Source: Nocardioides insulae DSM 17944 (GTDB lineage: Bacteria; Actinomycetota; Actinomycetes; Propionibacteriales; Nocardioidaceae). From it: a stretch of 64,000 nt of DNA. The position numbers and the translations under genes were made by a program. Each line of letters starts with the position of its first letter. The first letter of the stretch is position 1. The notes below the pieces were generated by a model. The model was not told where the DNA came from. It did not search any database and saw nothing but the letters and a program-made list of their open reading frames with translations. Positions 34,537 through 43,150 of this stretch are shown piece by piece. Location: contig NZ_AUGU01000013.1 in assembly GCF_000422825.1 (NCBI RefSeq), positions 496,001 to 560,000 on the forward strand. The letters run 5' to 3'.

Positions 34537-35786
34537 CTCTCACCCCGTCCGCCCCGGCTCAGCCGGATCCGGGCCACATCGAGGTAGCCGGTGTCGAAGC
34601 CGGCCTCGCAGTAGGCCAGGTAGAACTCCCAGGTGCGCCGGAAGGTCTCGTCGAAGCCGAGCGCCGCGATCTGGGGCCAGGAGTCGTCGAAGGCGCGCCG
34701 CCAGCGCCGGAGTGTCTCGGCGTAGTGCTCCCCGAAGGCATCCGCCCGGTCCACCCGCAGACCGGTATGGCGCTGGGCGATGGTCTCGATCGCCCGCAGG
34801 GAGGGGATCATGCCGCCGGGGAAGATGTGCTTCTGGATCCAGCCGTAGGAGCGCCGGGTCGCGCGGTAGCGATCGTGATCCATCAGGATCGCCTGGAGCG
34901 CCACCACACCACCGGGGGCGAGCAGCTCGTCGAGCGCGCCGAAGTAGGTCGGCCAGTACTCCTCGCCGACCGCCTCGATCATCTCGACGCTGAGGATCGC
35001 GTCGTAGCTGCCGGTGACCTCGCGGTAGTCCTGCACGCGGATGTCGACCCGGTCGGCCGATCCGGCGGCGGCCACCCGCCGTTGCGCGAGCTCGGCCTGC
35101 TCGGTGGAGAGCGTCACCGTGGTCACCCGGGCGCCTCGACGGGCCGCCTCGATCGCAAGGGTCCCCCACCCGGTGCCGATCTCGAGCACCCGGCTGCCGG
35201 CGCGCACGTCGGCGAGATCGAGCATCGCGTGCACCTTGCGTACCTGCGCAGTGGCGAGATCCTGCCCTGCGAGCGGGCGGCGATCGTCGAACAGAGCGGC
35301 GCTGTAGCTCATCGTCTCGTCGAGGAAGGCGGCGAACAGCTCGTTGCTCAGGTCGTAGTGCGCCTCGATGTTGCGGCGCGACCCTGCCGGCGAGTTCCGC
35401 TCGGACGAGGGGATCGGACGGTCCACGAACCGACGCAGGCGTGTCAGGTACGGCGGGACGACGGTGCGCAGCCGCTCGGCGAAGGGCCTCAGCACCTCGA
35501 CCAGGTCGGTGCCCTCCCCGGGGCGCCAGTCCCCGGCGGTGTACCCCTCGCCGATGCCGATCTTGGGGCTCTCGGCGATCCGCCGGAGCAGCGCGTCGGG
35601 GTGGACCAGCTCGATGACAGGAGCGTCGGACGGTGGCTCGGACCGCGTGAACGACGTACCGTCCGGGAGCCGTACCCCCACCGGGACACGAGCCAGCGCA
35701 GTGCGCGTGATCAGGTGGGCGAGGGCCACCCGGACCCCCGAGGAGCGGCGCCACTGGAGTGGGATCGGGCGCGTGAGCGAGGTCAT
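34530..35786 (-). CDS. Cyclopropane-fatty-acyl-phospholipid synthase family methyltransferase
   Basis: A 418-aa SAM-dependent enzyme of the CFA synthase family. It has the SAM motif VLEIGTGWGTLAIEAARRG, the ENxxSxxAH-like HYDLSNELFAAFLDETMSYSAA region, and SVEMIEAVGEEYWPTYF. It acts on double bonds of membrane phospholipid acyl chains; the product could be a cyclopropane, a methyl-branched, or a precursor of a furan fatty acid. The ATG overlaps the DUF1365 stop (ATGA). A longer frame upstream is a shadow of DUF1365 and the FAD gene. Confidence 0.93.
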   Translation of the reverse strand: MTSLTRPIPLQWRRSSGVRVALAHLITRTALARVPVGVRLPDGTSFTRSEPPSDAPVIELVHPDALLRRIAESPKIGIGEGYTAGDWRPGEGTDLVEVLRPFAERLRTVVPPYLTRLRRFVDRPIPSSERNSPAGSRRNIEAHYDLSNELFAAFLDETMSYSAALFDDRRPLAGQDLATAQVRKVHAMLDLADVRAGSRVLEIGTGWGTLAIEAARRGARVTTVTLSTEQAELAQRRVAAAGSADRVDIRVQDYREVTGSYDAILSVEMIEAVGEEYWPTYFGALDELLAPGGVVALQAILMDHDRYRATRRSYGWIQKHIFPGGMIPSLRAIETIAQRHTGLRVDRADAFGEHYAETLRRWRRAFDDSWPQIAALGFDETFRRTWEFYLAYCEAGFDTGYLDVARIRLSRGGRGERW

Positions 35787-36538
35787 CTGACGGCCTCCGG
35801 GGAATGGGGGGGACGGGGCTGGACAGGCAGTCGGGAGCGCCACAGGCGCAGTCCCTCCCACCGGATGAGCAGGCTCACCCGATGGGTCATGAACAGGTGC
35901 TTGCGCACGATGCTGAGCAGGTTGCGGGTGGTCGCCGGCACCGGTCGGCCGCGGGCCACGGCGGTCAGCCAGGGCTGTCCCTCCCGGTGCAGCGCGACGA
36001 CGACCTGGACCAGCTCGGGCGTCAGCCGGATCGCGACGGCGTACCGGCCGGAGACGTCGTTGAACGGCGAGACGTAGAACTCCTTGGTCAGCTCGGTCCG
36101 GCCGTGTTCGGCGCCCTCCAGCAGATAGGCATGGCGCTCGCCGTAGGTGTTGTGCACCTCCAAGACCACCGCCCGCACCGAGCAGTCCGGGCGGAGGCAC
36201 CAGAAGACCGTCAGCGGGTCGAAGACGTGCCCGAATGCGCGCGCGTGGGCGAGCATCAGCACCCGGTCGTCCGGCTCGAGCTCGACGCCTCGCCGAGCCA
36301 GCCATCGGGTCAGGTCCCCACGGATCCCACCGCCCGCCCGGCCCCCGTCGAGGTGGTCGCGCGCCTCGAAGCGGCCGAGCGGCCGGAGCAGCCGGGGCAG
36401 CCGGGGCAGGTCGTCGAGGTCGACCAGCCACTGGTAGTGGGCGTAGTCGAACGAGTGCCGCCGTGGTGCGTGTCGGGCGTGGCTGATGCTGCCCACCACC
36501 AGCGCGGGCACGGACGGCGGGTGGACGGCGGCGCTCAC
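35783..36538 (-). CDS. DUF1365 family protein
   Basis: A 251-aa DUF1365 protein, commonly found between an FAD-dependent amine-oxidase-like gene and a CFA-like methyltransferase. Its family features include the N-terminal SISHARHAPRRHSFDY, FGHVFDPLTVFWCLRP and FNDVSGRYAV, then a long basic C-terminus. No enzymatic activity is established for the family. The GTG at 36538 overlaps the FAD gene stop (GTGA). The tight coupling implies joint action on membrane lipid. Confidence 0.92.
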   Translation of the reverse strand: MSAAVHPPSVPALVVGSISHARHAPRRHSFDYAHYQWLVDLDDLPRLPRLLRPLGRFEARDHLDGGRAGGGIRGDLTRWLARRGVELEPDDRVLMLAHARAFGHVFDPLTVFWCLRPDCSVRAVVLEVHNTYGERHAYLLEGAEHGRTELTKEFYVSPFNDVSGRYAVAIRLTPELVQVVVALHREGQPWLTAVARGRPVPATTRNLLSIVRKHLFMTHRVSLLIRWEGLRLWRSRLPVQPRPPHSPEAVR

Positions 36539-37800
36539 CAGGCCACCCCCAGCGCGGCCGCCGCCTCGACCCCGGAGCGACAGCCGTCCTCGTGGAAGCC
36601 CCAGCCCAGGTGGGCGCCGGCGAAAGCCAGCCGGTCGCCGCCGGCGGCACGGAGCCGCTGCGCCGCGGCCACGGCTTCGGCCGTGAAGACCGGATGCCGG
36701 TAGGTCATCTCGGCCACGACGGCCGCCGGATCCACCAGCGCGGTCCCGTTGAGGGTGACCACCAGGTCCTCGGCGTGCTGGAGGCCGTGCAGTCGATTCA
36801 TCCAGTAGCTCACCGTCACGTCGTCCCCGGCCGGCCGGGACCGGCCGCAGGTGGTGCGGTGGTTCCAGGAGGCCCGAGCCGCGCGCTGGGGCGGGAGGAG
36901 GGAGGAGTCCCGGTGCAGCAGAGTGCGGTTGACCGAGTAGGTGATCGCACCGAGGTCTTGCTTCTCCCCGGGAGTGGCGTCGGCGAGAATGGCCAGCGCC
37001 TGGTCGGCGTGGGTCGCGATCACCACCTGGTCGAATGTCTCGATCCGACCGTCCCCGGTCCGCACGTCGACCCCGTCCGAGTGCCGGGTGAGTGCGCAGA
37101 CGGGCTCTTCCCGGCGCACGTCGGGGAGCCGCTCGGCCAGCCGCTCGACGTAGGAGCGGGAGCCGCCCACGACCGTGCGCCATGTGGGCGAGCCCCTGAC
37201 ACCGAGCATGCCGTGGTGGTCGAGGAAGGCGAACAGGTGCCGCGCGGGGTAGGCCAGCGCGTCCCGCTCCCCCGAGGACCACACGCAGGAGACCAGCGGC
37301 ACCGCGAAATGCCGGACGAAGTGCTCGGAGTAGCCGCCGTCGCCGAGGAACCGCCCCCACGTCGTCTCCGCCCCGTCCGCGGCGAGCAGCCGGCGCGCGG
37401 CCCGGTGGAACCGCGGCACCTCGGCGAGCAGGCGCAGGAAGCGCGGATCGGCCGCCCGCCACGGCTGGGCGAGGATGCCGCTCACCCCGCGCCCGCCTGC
37501 GTACGACAGACCGCACGTGTCGCAGGTGATGCTCATGCTCATCTCGGTGGGGCGCGTCTCGACCCCGAGCTCGGCGAACAGTCGCAGCAACTGGGGGTAG
37601 GTCCGCTCGTTGTGCACGATGAAGCCGCTGTCCACCGCGACGGTCCGCCCGTCCGCGACGGATACGTCGTGGGTGTGGGCGTGTCCGCCCAACCGATTCT
37701 CGGCCTCGAAGAGCGTGACCGCCCTGCGCGAGGCCAGGACATGGGCAGCGGTCAGACCGGCCACGCCTGCCCCGACGACGGCCACGGTGTTTCGTCTCAT
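36535..37800 (-). CDS. FAD-dependent oxidoreductase (amine oxidase/desaturase-like)
   Basis: A 421-aa flavoprotein with N-terminal dinucleotide motif VAVVGAGVAGLTAAHVLASR, then the family block FEAENRLGGHAHTHDV and DSGFIVHNERTYP. A Cys-x2-Cys pair (CDTCGLSY) follows near residue 90, and a C-terminal FAD-binding segment reads FAGAHLGWGFHEDGCRSG. Relatives are annotated as NAD/FAD-binding proteins and lie with DUF1365 and CFA-like genes. It is the first gene of the minus operon and starts 64 bases below a strong promoter containing a CarH-like palindrome. Confidence 0.92.
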   Translation of the reverse strand: MRRNTVAVVGAGVAGLTAAHVLASRRAVTLFEAENRLGGHAHTHDVSVADGRTVAVDSGFIVHNERTYPQLLRLFAELGVETRPTEMSMSITCDTCGLSYAGGRGVSGILAQPWRAADPRFLRLLAEVPRFHRAARRLLAADGAETTWGRFLGDGGYSEHFVRHFAVPLVSCVWSSGERDALAYPARHLFAFLDHHGMLGVRGSPTWRTVVGGSRSYVERLAERLPDVRREEPVCALTRHSDGVDVRTGDGRIETFDQVVIATHADQALAILADATPGEKQDLGAITYSVNRTLLHRDSSLLPPQRAARASWNHRTTCGRSRPAGDDVTVSYWMNRLHGLQHAEDLVVTLNGTALVDPAAVVAEMTYRHPVFTAEAVAAAQRLRAAGGDRLAFAGAHLGWGFHEDGCRSGVEAAAALGVAW

Positions 37801-37870
37801 GCCACTCCTCGCGCTGGGGGATGACGTCCGGGGTCATGGCCGTGCGGGCCGTTGCCGTCGGACGACCACG

Positions 37871-37901
37871 ACGCTAGGGTCGTTGTACAAGGTTTGTCAA
37901 A
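37871..37901 (-). promoter_or_regulatory. Lipid-operon promoter with operator in the spacer
   Basis: On the minus strand TTGACA (37900-37895), an 18-base spacer and TAGCGT (37876-37871) make a near-consensus promoter for the FAD-DUF1365-CFA-SDR operon. The spacer holds the perfect palindrome TTGTACAA (37883-37890); a related TTTGTCAAA (37893-37901) overlaps the -35. This is where a MerR-type CarH repressor would block the promoter. On the plus strand the same bases precede the SRPBCC-carH genes. Confidence 0.7.
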
Positions 37902-37914
37902 GGTTGGAATCGGC

Positions 37915-38340
37915 ATGGACATCCGTCGCACGCTCGTCCTCACGCGCCCTCCGGAGGAGGTGTTCGCCTACCTCCGGGACTTCACCACGACCGAGGAATG
38001 GGACTCCGGTACGATCCGAACCACCCTGCTCGAAGGGGACGGTGGGGTCGGCACCCGCTACCACAACGTCTCTCGGTTCTTGGGTCGGCAGACCGAGCTG
38101 ACCTACGTGGTCGAGGAGGACCGGCCACCGCGGCGACTACGCCTCCGCGGAGAGAACCCGACCGTGCGCACCCAGGACACGATGACCTTGTCGCCGACCG
38201 CCTCCGGAGGCACCCAGTTGAGCTACCACGCCGAGTTCACCTTCATCGGCCTCGCGCGCTGGGTCGCCCCCTTGCTCGGTCCCGCCTTCCGGCGGCTCGG
38301 CGAAGAGTCGGAGAAGGGGCTCCGCGAAGCCCTTCGGTGA
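37915..38340 (+). CDS. SRPBCC-family (polyketide-cyclase-like) protein
   Basis: A 141-aa START/SRPBCC-fold protein with the usual opening MDIRRTLVLTRPPEEVFAYL, DFTTTEEWDSG and the C-terminal helix RRLGEESEKGLREAL. Such proteins bind hydrophobic ligands in a deep cavity. It lies first in the plus-strand pair with the CarH-type regulator, 9 bases apart, and diverges from the lipid operon, so it may handle a lipid intermediate. The ATG at 37915 is chosen for homology; an earlier in-frame start at 37852 would cover the operator. Confidence 0.85.
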   Translation: MDIRRTLVLTRPPEEVFAYLRDFTTTEEWDSGTIRTTLLEGDGGVGTRYHNVSRFLGRQTELTYVVEEDRPPRRLRLRGENPTVRTQDTMTLSPTASGGTQLSYHAEFTFIGLARWVAPLLGPAFRRLGEESEKGLREALR

Positions 38341-38349
38341 GCGGGAGGC

Positions 38350-39264
38350 ATGTACACCATCAAGCGCGCGGCGGAATTGGTCGGCGTCAGCACCTCGACC
38401 CTCCGCGCCTGGGAGCGCCGCTACGGGATCGGCACGGCCGAGCGCACCCAGTCTGGCTATCGCCTCTATGACGAGTACGCCGTGCGCGCGCTGCGCATGA
38501 TGCACACCCTCGTGGGCGAAGGCTGGTCGGTGCGGGCGGCTGCCGAGGAGACGAACCGCCGCACCGCGGTCGAGTCCCGGCCACTCCTGCCCTCTCCCGG
38601 CGACGAGCCGCCCGACACCGGGGCACTGGTTCGGGCGGCCGAGACCCTCGACCACGCCGCCCTGGGCTCGCTCCTGGACCGGAGGTTCGGTGGCGCCACC
38701 TTCGAGACGGTCGCCGACGACTGGCTGCTCCCGGCGCTCCGAGAGGTTGGCAGTGCCTGGGAGTCGGGGCAGATCAGCGTCGCCGGGGAGCACCTGATCG
38801 CCGCCGGAGTGGCCCGCCGGCTCGCCTCCGCCTACGACGCCGCCGGGGACCACCCGGCCGGTCCCCGAGTCCTGATCGGGCTCCCACCGGGTGCCCGGCA
38901 CGACCTCGGGATCCTCGCCTTCGCCACCGCCGCCCGCCGTGCGGGACTCTCCACCGGCTACCTGGGCGCCGACGTTCCGGCCCAGGACTGGGCCACAGCC
39001 GCCGCCGCGTGGCCGGCTGCCTGCGCCGTCCTCGCCGTTCCCATGGAGCCCGACGCCGAACCCCTGCCGGAGACCGTGGCGGCCATCGAGGGAGCGCGAC
39101 CCGGGATCCTCGTCGCCGTCGGCGGTGCCGCACAGGACCTCGCACCGCCATCGTGCCTGCGCCTGGGCCACCTCGTCGGGCCGGCCGCACGAACGCTGAG
39201 CCGGCGACTCACCCGCGCGGGCCGGCCTCCGCCGAAGGGGCAGGGCCCTGCGCAGCCGAGCTGA
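38350..39264 (+). CDS. MerR-family regulator with B12-binding photoreceptor domain (CarH/LitR class)
   Basis: A 304-aa light-sensing repressor candidate. Residues 1-70 form a MerR helix-turn-helix (YTIKRAAELVGVSTSTLRAW). Residues 90-290 are a cobalamin-binding pair: a helical cap with W137, nine residues, E147-H148, exactly the W-x9-EH motif of CarH, and a Rossmann-like domain with H184 in GARHDLG at the position of the lower axial His (Thermus CarH W131, E141, H142, H177). CarH tetramers bind adenosylcobalamin in the dark, repress, and fall apart in light. GGGAGG precedes the ATG. It neighbours a lipid operon, not carotenoid genes. Confidence 0.92.
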   Translation: MYTIKRAAELVGVSTSTLRAWERRYGIGTAERTQSGYRLYDEYAVRALRMMHTLVGEGWSVRAAAEETNRRTAVESRPLLPSPGDEPPDTGALVRAAETLDHAALGSLLDRRFGGATFETVADDWLLPALREVGSAWESGQISVAGEHLIAAGVARRLASAYDAAGDHPAGPRVLIGLPPGARHDLGILAFATAARRAGLSTGYLGADVPAQDWATAAAAWPAACAVLAVPMEPDAEPLPETVAAIEGARPGILVAVGGAAQDLAPPSCLRLGHLVGPAARTLSRRLTRAGRPPPKGQGPAQPS

Positions 39265-39436
39265 GCCGTCCTCGGTATGAATGGGCCGTGGGACCGGGCC
39301 GAGGAACCTGCTGGCGGCGAGAATATAGGCCGACCCAGTAGGCACACGGATTCGGCCCCCCGAGCCCGGCGGATCGATGAGGAGATCCCGGCTCTCCAGC
39401 CTGAGACCGTCCAGGACCGAAGGGGCCAGGACGATA

Positions 39437-39477
39437 GAGCGAGGGCCCGGGCAGCTTCGCTGCCCGGGCCCTCGCTC
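39437..39477. terminator. Long perfect hairpin downstream of the tRNA-Glu gene
   Basis: Perfect 19-bp arms beginning GAGCGAGGGCCCGGGCAGC with a 3-base loop. It ends the minus-strand tRNA transcript and may also stop the convergent carH transcript. Confidence 0.85.
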
Positions 39478-39484
39478 GGTGTTG

Positions 39485-39557
39485 TACCCCCGACCGGATT
39501 CGAACCGGCGCTACCGCCTTGAGAGGGCGGCGTGCTAGGCCGCTACACAACGGGGGC
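39485..39557 (-). tRNA. tRNA-Glu (anticodon CTC)
   Basis: Read on the minus strand, acceptor GCCCCCG pairs with CGGGGGT, the T arm has GGTTCGAATCC, and the anticodon loop is CTCTCAA with anticodon CTC on a CCGCC/GGCGG stem. It is 73 nt and the 3' CCA is not encoded. Confidence 0.95.
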
Positions 39558-39694
39558 GTGTGATGATCGCTCATCGGTGCCGCTTGGTTCTGCCTGTGGG
39601 CTTTCCCTTTCGCAGCGAGTGGAACTCTAACCTTTCGGGGAGTTTCACTCCAAATCCTCGACTCTCGCTCCTTTTGGAGGCGATTACTCGGATT

Positions 39695-39769
39695 TGGCTG
39701 GGGTACCAGGACTCGAACCTAGACTAACTGAACCAGAATCAGTCGTGCTGCCAATTACACCATACCCCA
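39695..39769 (-). tRNA. tRNA-Gln (anticodon CTG)
   Basis: Minus strand: acceptor TGGGGTA pairs with TACCCCA, T arm GGTTCGAGTCC, anticodon loop TTCTGGT with anticodon CTG. CCA is encoded at 39697-39695. It stands upstream of tRNA-Glu and downstream of gltX on the same strand. Confidence 0.95.
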
Positions 39770-39824
39770 TTGACCTAGTGGTCAATTCGCTCGACCACCG
39801 CGGCGGCTGAGCACGTCGAAGACC

Positions 39825-40793
39825 TTACAACGAGCGGTTTGGCGGCGCCAAAACGGGGGCGCCTCCGATCGGCCGCGCGGCCGGCGTACGGGTGGAAAGC
39901 CCCATCGCCCGGCCCACCAGCAGGGCCAGGCCGAGGTAGACCAGCGACTGCGCGAGGGTGAGCGGCAGCGACCACCAGGTGCCCGATGTGGGCTCGAGCG
40001 CGCTGGAGAGATCGCCGAAGAGCACCGCGAGCCCGAAGGCCAGGAAGTTGTTCAGCACGTGCATCGCGATGGCGGCCTCCAGGCCCCCGGTCGCGATCAC
40101 GAGGACGCCGGCCACGATCCCGAAGGCGAACCGGTCCACGAAGATGGGCGGGTCCTGAGCCCCGTGGGCCAGGGCGAACACGAACGCCGGCACCAGGACC
40201 GCCGCGAGGCGTCCGGCCCACCCGGGCCGGAAGCAGCCGCCCACGGCCTGGGTGAGATAGCCGCGGAAGACGAACTCCTCCCCCGCCGCCTGGAGCGGGG
40301 TGGCGAGAAGGATCACCACGGCGAAGGCCAGCATGGTGAGGTCGACCGGATTGAGGGACTGCTCGACGGCGGCCTCGTCCGGGGCCACGGGCACGAGCAG
40401 CCCCACCACGATCCGAGCACCCAGCGCGACCATCGACAGTGCCAGGCACACCACCAGCCAGGACCACCGGATCCGGCCCACCACGGAGACCAGCCAGCCG
40501 GGGGTGAGGCGGTGCAGCACCGCGGTGGCCGCGATGGTGAGGTGGATCCCACCGGCCAGGGTGAGGAGCAGGTAGGCCAAGGACAGCGGAGTGACGGGAT
40601 CGAAGGTGAGGAACCCGTTCACGTCCTCCGCCCCGGCCCCGGCGAGGGCCAGCAGGACCAGGAACGGCACCATGAGCACCACGGGCAACACCACGAAGAG
40701 AAGTCCGAGGACCGACACCGCACCCACGAGCGGCCGCCACCAGCTCCACCGCTCGGCACGGTGGAGCTGGTGGTACTCCAAACCGGGAGTCAT
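39825..40793 (-). CDS. CPBP-family intramembrane metalloprotease
   Basis: A 322-aa membrane protein with about eight hydrophobic segments. The CPBP (Abi/CAAX protease-like) motifs are GEEFVFRGYL (the Glu-Glu pair), FALAHG (His) and HVLNNFLA (His/Asn). Substrate is unknown; relatives act in bacteriocin immunity or protein maturation. A GGGGAG precedes the ATG. It lies 33 bases downstream of gltX on the same strand. Confidence 0.92.
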   Translation of the reverse strand: MTPGLEYHQLHRAERWSWWRPLVGAVSVLGLLFVVLPVVLMVPFLVLLALAGAGAEDVNGFLTFDPVTPLSLAYLLLTLAGGIHLTIAATAVLHRLTPGWLVSVVGRIRWSWLVVCLALSMVALGARIVVGLLVPVAPDEAAVEQSLNPVDLTMLAFAVVILLATPLQAAGEEFVFRGYLTQAVGGCFRPGWAGRLAAVLVPAFVFALAHGAQDPPIFVDRFAFGIVAGVLVIATGGLEAAIAMHVLNNFLAFGLAVLFGDLSSALEPTSGTWWSLPLTLAQSLVYLGLALLVGRAMGLSTRTPAARPIGGAPVLAPPNRSL

Positions 40794-40826
40794 CGCTCCC
40801 CTGGACCGCTGGTCATCGAGGCATCG

Positions 40827-42332
40827 TCACAACGCGGCGCGGAGCCGGCCCAGGCTGCGCTCGCGGCCGAGCAGCTCCATCGACTCGAACAGCGGCGGGC
40901 TGACCCGCTTACCGGTCACCGCCACCCGCACCGGGCCGAAGGCCTTGCGCGGCTTGAGCTCGAGCTCCTCGATCAGCTTCGCCTGGAGGGACTCCTGGAT
41001 CGCCGCGGTCGACCACTCGCCCAGCGACTCGAGGGCGTCGTAGGAGGCCTGCACGATCTCCTTGCCGGCCTCGTCGAGCAGCTTGGCGGCGTCCTGCTCA
41101 TCGAGGGCGAAGTCGGCCTCCTCGACGAAGAGGAAGGCGAGCATGCCGGGGGCCTCGTCGAGGCGGTTGATCCGCTCCGCGACCAGCGGCATCGCCAGCT
41201 CCAACATCTGCGCGTCGGGGTCGGAGACCGGGTCGGACACCACTCCCTCCCGCTTGAGGAAGGGCAGCACCCGGTGGGTCATGTCCTCCAGCGAGAGCTT
41301 GCGCATGTGCGCGGCATTGATCGCCGACATCTTCTTCAGGTCGAAGCGCGCCGGATTGGGGTTGACCCGGCGGATGTCGAAGGCCTCGACCATCTCCTCC
41401 AGGCTGAACACGTCGCGGTCCTCGGCGATCCCCCAGCCGAGGAGGGCGAGGTAGTTGAGCACCCCCTCGGGGAGGTAGCCGCCCTCGATGTAGTCGCCGA
41501 GACCGGAGCCGGCATCACGCTTGGAGAGCCGCTTGTTGCCCTCGCCCATCACGATCGGCAGATGACCGAAGCGCGGAGCACCCTGCCCGACGCCGATCTT
41601 CGCGAGCGCGTCGTACAGAGCGATCTGGCGCGGGGTCGAGGAGAGCAGGTCCTCACCGCGTAGCACGTGGGTGATCCCCATCATCGCGTCATCGACCGGG
41701 TTGACCAGCGTGTAGAGGGGGTCGCCGGTGGCCCGCAGCAGCGCGAAGTCCGGCACGTTCTCCGGCTGGAAGGTGATCTCGCCACGGACCAGGTCGGTGA
41801 AGGTGATCGCCTCATCGGGCATCCGCAGCCGCAGCACCGGCGTGCGGCCGTCGGCCTCGAAGGCGGCGCGCTGGTCGGCGCTCAGCTCGCGGCAGAAACC
41901 GTCGTAGCCCTGCACCTTGGAACCGGCCGCCTTGCGGCGGGCCTCGACCTCGTCGTTGGCGCAGAAGCAGTCGTAGGCCGACCCGGCCGACCGCAGCCTG
42001 GCCGCCACGTCGGCGTAGATGTCCATCCGCTCGGACTGGCGGTAGGGGCCGTACTCGCCGCCTACCTCCGGGCCCTCATCCCAGTTCAGGCCCATCCACC
42101 GCAGCGAGTCGAGGATCGAGTGATAACCCTCGGCGGTGTTGCGCGCGGTGTCGGTGTCCTCGATACGGAGCACCAGCTTGCCGCCGTAGTGGCGCGCGAA
42201 GGCGAAGTTGAACAGCGCGCTGCGGATGTTGCCGACGTGGATGAACCCGGTCGGCGACGGTGGGAACCGGACGCGGACGTCCTCGGGAGCGAGGTCGCCC
42301 AGGACGGGGTCGAGTGCGGGAGAGTCGGTCAA
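40827..42332 (-). CDS. gltX: Glutamyl-tRNA synthetase
   Basis: Charges tRNA-Glu with glutamate; in actinobacteria it usually also charges tRNA-Gln for later amidation. The 501-aa class I enzyme has the HIGH-type FPPSPTGFIHVGNIRSALFN and the KMSKS-type NKRLSKRDAG. It is followed on the same strand by the tRNA-Gln and tRNA-Glu genes, its own substrates. The ATG overlaps the upstream FAH gene by four bases (ATGA). Confidence 0.97.
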   Translation of the reverse strand: MTDSPALDPVLGDLAPEDVRVRFPPSPTGFIHVGNIRSALFNFAFARHYGGKLVLRIEDTDTARNTAEGYHSILDSLRWMGLNWDEGPEVGGEYGPYRQSERMDIYADVAARLRSAGSAYDCFCANDEVEARRKAAGSKVQGYDGFCRELSADQRAAFEADGRTPVLRLRMPDEAITFTDLVRGEITFQPENVPDFALLRATGDPLYTLVNPVDDAMMGITHVLRGEDLLSSTPRQIALYDALAKIGVGQGAPRFGHLPIVMGEGNKRLSKRDAGSGLGDYIEGGYLPEGVLNYLALLGWGIAEDRDVFSLEEMVEAFDIRRVNPNPARFDLKKMSAINAAHMRKLSLEDMTHRVLPFLKREGVVSDPVSDPDAQMLELAMPLVAERINRLDEAPGMLAFLFVEEADFALDEQDAAKLLDEAGKEIVQASYDALESLGEWSTAAIQESLQAKLIEELELKPRKAFGPVRVAVTGKRVSPPLFESMELLGRERSLGRLRAAL

Positions 42333-43150
42333 CGGGGTGCCACCTTGTTCGTGAGTGAGCCGAGGCCGGCGACGGAGACTTCCACCTCGTCGCCGACATG
42401 AAGAGGACCGACACCCTCGGGGGTGCCGGTGAGGATGACGTCGCCGGGGAGCAGCGTCATGACGCTGGAGACGTGGTGCACCAGGGTCGGGATGTCGAAG
42501 ATCAGGTCGCTGGTGGAGCCGTCCTGGACGAGTTCACCGTTCAGATGCGTCTGGATGGCCCGCCCGTCGGCGAAGTCCTGGGGGTCCAGGTCGGTCTCGA
42601 TCCACGGGCCGAGCGGGCAGAACGAGTCGAACCCCTTGGCCCGGGTGAACCGGCCGTCCTTGCGCTGCAGATCGCGTGCGGTCACGTCGTTGGCCAGGGT
42701 GTAGCCGTGGATCACGTCGGTGGCCTTCTCGACGGGTACGTCGCGGCAGATCCGGCTGATCACGACCGCCAGCTCGCCCTCGTAGTGGACCTCCTCGGAC
42801 TGCGGCGGGTAGAGGATGGGGTCGCCGGGGCCGATCACGGTGGTGTTCGGCTTGAGGAAGAACAGCGGCTCCTCGGGCACCTCGTTGCCCAGCTCCGCGG
42901 CGTGCTTGGCGTAGTTGCGGCCGATGCCGACCACCTTGCTGCGCGGCAGCACCGGCGCGAGCAGCCGGACGTCCTCGAGCCGGTGCTCCTGCTCCAGCAG
43001 CTTCACACCGACGTAGAGCGGGTCCCCGGCCAGCGCGACGATCCTGCTCTCCGCCTCGGGCTGGCCGAACTCGTCCAGCTCACCGACCAGGACGCCGTAC
43101 TGGGGTTCGACCTGCGATGAACGGGCCTGGCTGAATCTCACGATGCGCAC
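42329..43150 (-). CDS. Fumarylacetoacetate hydrolase family protein
   Basis: A 273-aa FAH-family hydrolase or decarboxylase. It shows GIGRNYAKHAAELGN, the metal Glu pair in VHYEGELAVVI and the Asp region DVTARDLQ, then ILTGTPEGVG. The family includes acylpyruvases and related C-C hydrolases; the substrate is unknown. The GTG at 43150 lies six bases after TAGGCT and has no Shine-Dalgarno, so it is probably leaderless. It is translationally coupled to gltX, a conserved actinobacterial pairing. Confidence 0.9.
   Translation of the reverse strand: MRIVRFSQARSSQVEPQYGVLVGELDEFGQPEAESRIVALAGDPLYVGVKLLEQEHRLEDVRLLAPVLPRSKVVGIGRNYAKHAAELGNEVPEEPLFFLKPNTTVIGPGDPILYPPQSEEVHYEGELAVVISRICRDVPVEKATDVIHGYTLANDVTARDLQRKDGRFTRAKGFDSFCPLGPWIETDLDPQDFADGRAIQTHLNGELVQDGSTSDLIFDIPTLVHHVSSVMTLLPGDVILTGTPEGVGPLHVGDEVEVSVAGLGSLTNKVAPR

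Noticed and set aside
35783..37837. A 684-residue DUF1365 fusion protein
   Set aside because: The first 430 residues are an off-frame reading of the FAD oxidoreductase; DUF1365 begins at the overlapping GTG at 36538.
39264..39436. Hidden gene between carH and the tRNA terminator
   Set aside because: No frame with a start signal or family features; only short shadow frames are present.
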